From assembly GCA_018711785.1 (NCBI GenBank), contig DVHW01000110.1, forward strand, positions 1 to 6,312: a DNA stretch of 6,312 nucleotides, in the 5' to 3' direction. Below, piece by piece: positions 5,940 to 6,312 of this stretch. Made by a program: the position numbers and the translations under genes. The notes under the pieces are model-generated. The model was not told where the DNA came from and ran no database searches. It saw only the letters and a program-made list of their open reading frames with translations. This DNA comes from Candidatus Galloscillospira excrementavium. Lineage in GTDB: Bacteria; Bacillota; Clostridia; Oscillospirales; Oscillospiraceae. The first letter of the stretch is position 1; each line of letters begins with the position of its first letter.

Positions 5940-6312
5940 TTACAAATCAACCTTTTCAAAGCGTTTTGCGGAAATTCGATATGCCAATGGAATAAATACG
6001 CCATAGCAGACAACCCCCGCGATGAAAACCGGCAACTGCATCAGCAGATACTTTGACTGGCAGCTGTCCATCCAAACAAGTGCCGGAATGTGGGCGGTGG
6101 CCTCTATCGCGACCATGAGAAGGACCATAGGAACTGCTGCAAGGATAAATGATTTTCCCGCCTTGTAGCCGCTTTTATAAAATGCCGTGAGAAATACAAA
6201 ATCAAAGACTGCATACAAGAAAAATCCAAAACCATACCATGCAGCGGTCACGTCTAAACCTACGGGGTTATTGGCTATATTCAGCGCGTTTCGCAAAAGT
6301 GCAAACGGGATA
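5940..6312 (-). CDS. ABC-2 type transporter permease, C-terminal part (cut by window end)
   Basis: The open frame runs from TAA at 5942-5940 to the right edge without a stop, giving 123 visible residues; a TTG at 6296 is in frame, but the reading frame continues past it with residues IPFALL, so the gene begins outside. Three hydrophobic segments are visible: around WYGFGFFLYAVFDFVFLTAF, SFILAAVPMVLLMVAI and QLPVFIAGVVCYGVFIPLAY. The NNPVG loop before the first, the FYKSGYKAG loop and the AYRISAKRFEKVDL tail resemble clostridial ABC-2 permeases of about 210 aa, normally paired with an ATPase that should lie upstream, beyond the window. The transported substrate is unknown. Base composition is strikingly different: counted lines fall to 33-43% G+C against about 72% in the hydrolase gene, which suggests recent transfer from a lower-GC relative. 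Confidence 0.78.
   Translation of the reverse strand, partial: IPFALLRNALNIANNPVGLDVTAAWYGFGFFLYAVFDFVFLTAFYKSGYKAGKSFILAAVPMVLLMVAIEATAHIPALVWMDSCQSKYLLMQLPVFIAGVVCYGVFIPLAYRISAKRFEKVDL

Overview
The window is about 6.3 kb of very GC-rich DNA (about 70% G+C over most of its length, one counted hydrolase-gene line 72%). It reads as a Gram-positive-type genome: strong AGGAGG-like ribosome binding sites, a TTG start, tightly packed overlapping genes, a Bacillota-style XRE regulator and an ABC-2 permease typical of Clostridia. My best guess, an inference only, is a high-GC gut clostridium of the Oscillospiraceae (Flavonifractor/Pseudoflavonifractor-like). No RNA gene, CRISPR array or insertion sequence is visible.

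Left edge (1-116): the last codons of a + strand gene end at 59, followed by a strong 14-bp hairpin with T-rich flanks on both sides. This probably terminates both that gene and the convergent mnmA.

Minus-strand block (117-3977), read right to left: mnmG starts at 3977 behind a good extended -10 promoter. After it comes a 163-bp gap with GC hairpins and a second promoter, then a tight three-gene operon: an XRE-type DNA-binding regulator, a small membrane-anchored protein, and mnmA. Regulator and membrane protein are separated by 3 bases; membrane protein and mnmA overlap as TTGA. MnmG (with MnmE, not in the window) and MnmA both modify the wobble uridine U34 of tRNAs, so this block is a tRNA wobble-modification cluster. 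The most notable point is that the regulator and the membrane protein appear to share the same C-terminal domain of about 57 residues, once behind a helix-turn-helix and once behind a transmembrane anchor. They may form a paired control module for the mnmA operon. MnmA itself carries a CxxC plus a distal Cys, the signature of the iron-sulfur-dependent type.

Plus-strand block (4175-5799): a divergent promoter drives a membrane-anchored alpha/beta-hydrolase of the esterase/lipase type. It overlaps by ATGA with a NimA-like FMN-binding split-barrel (pyridoxamine-phosphate-oxidase-fold) protein. A perfect 16-bp hairpin closes this operon.

Right edge (5800-6312): a run of three hairpins, then an abrupt fall in G+C to roughly 33-43% per line. 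Here lies the C-terminal part of an ABC-2 type permease gene on the minus strand, cut by the window end. It looks like recently acquired DNA.
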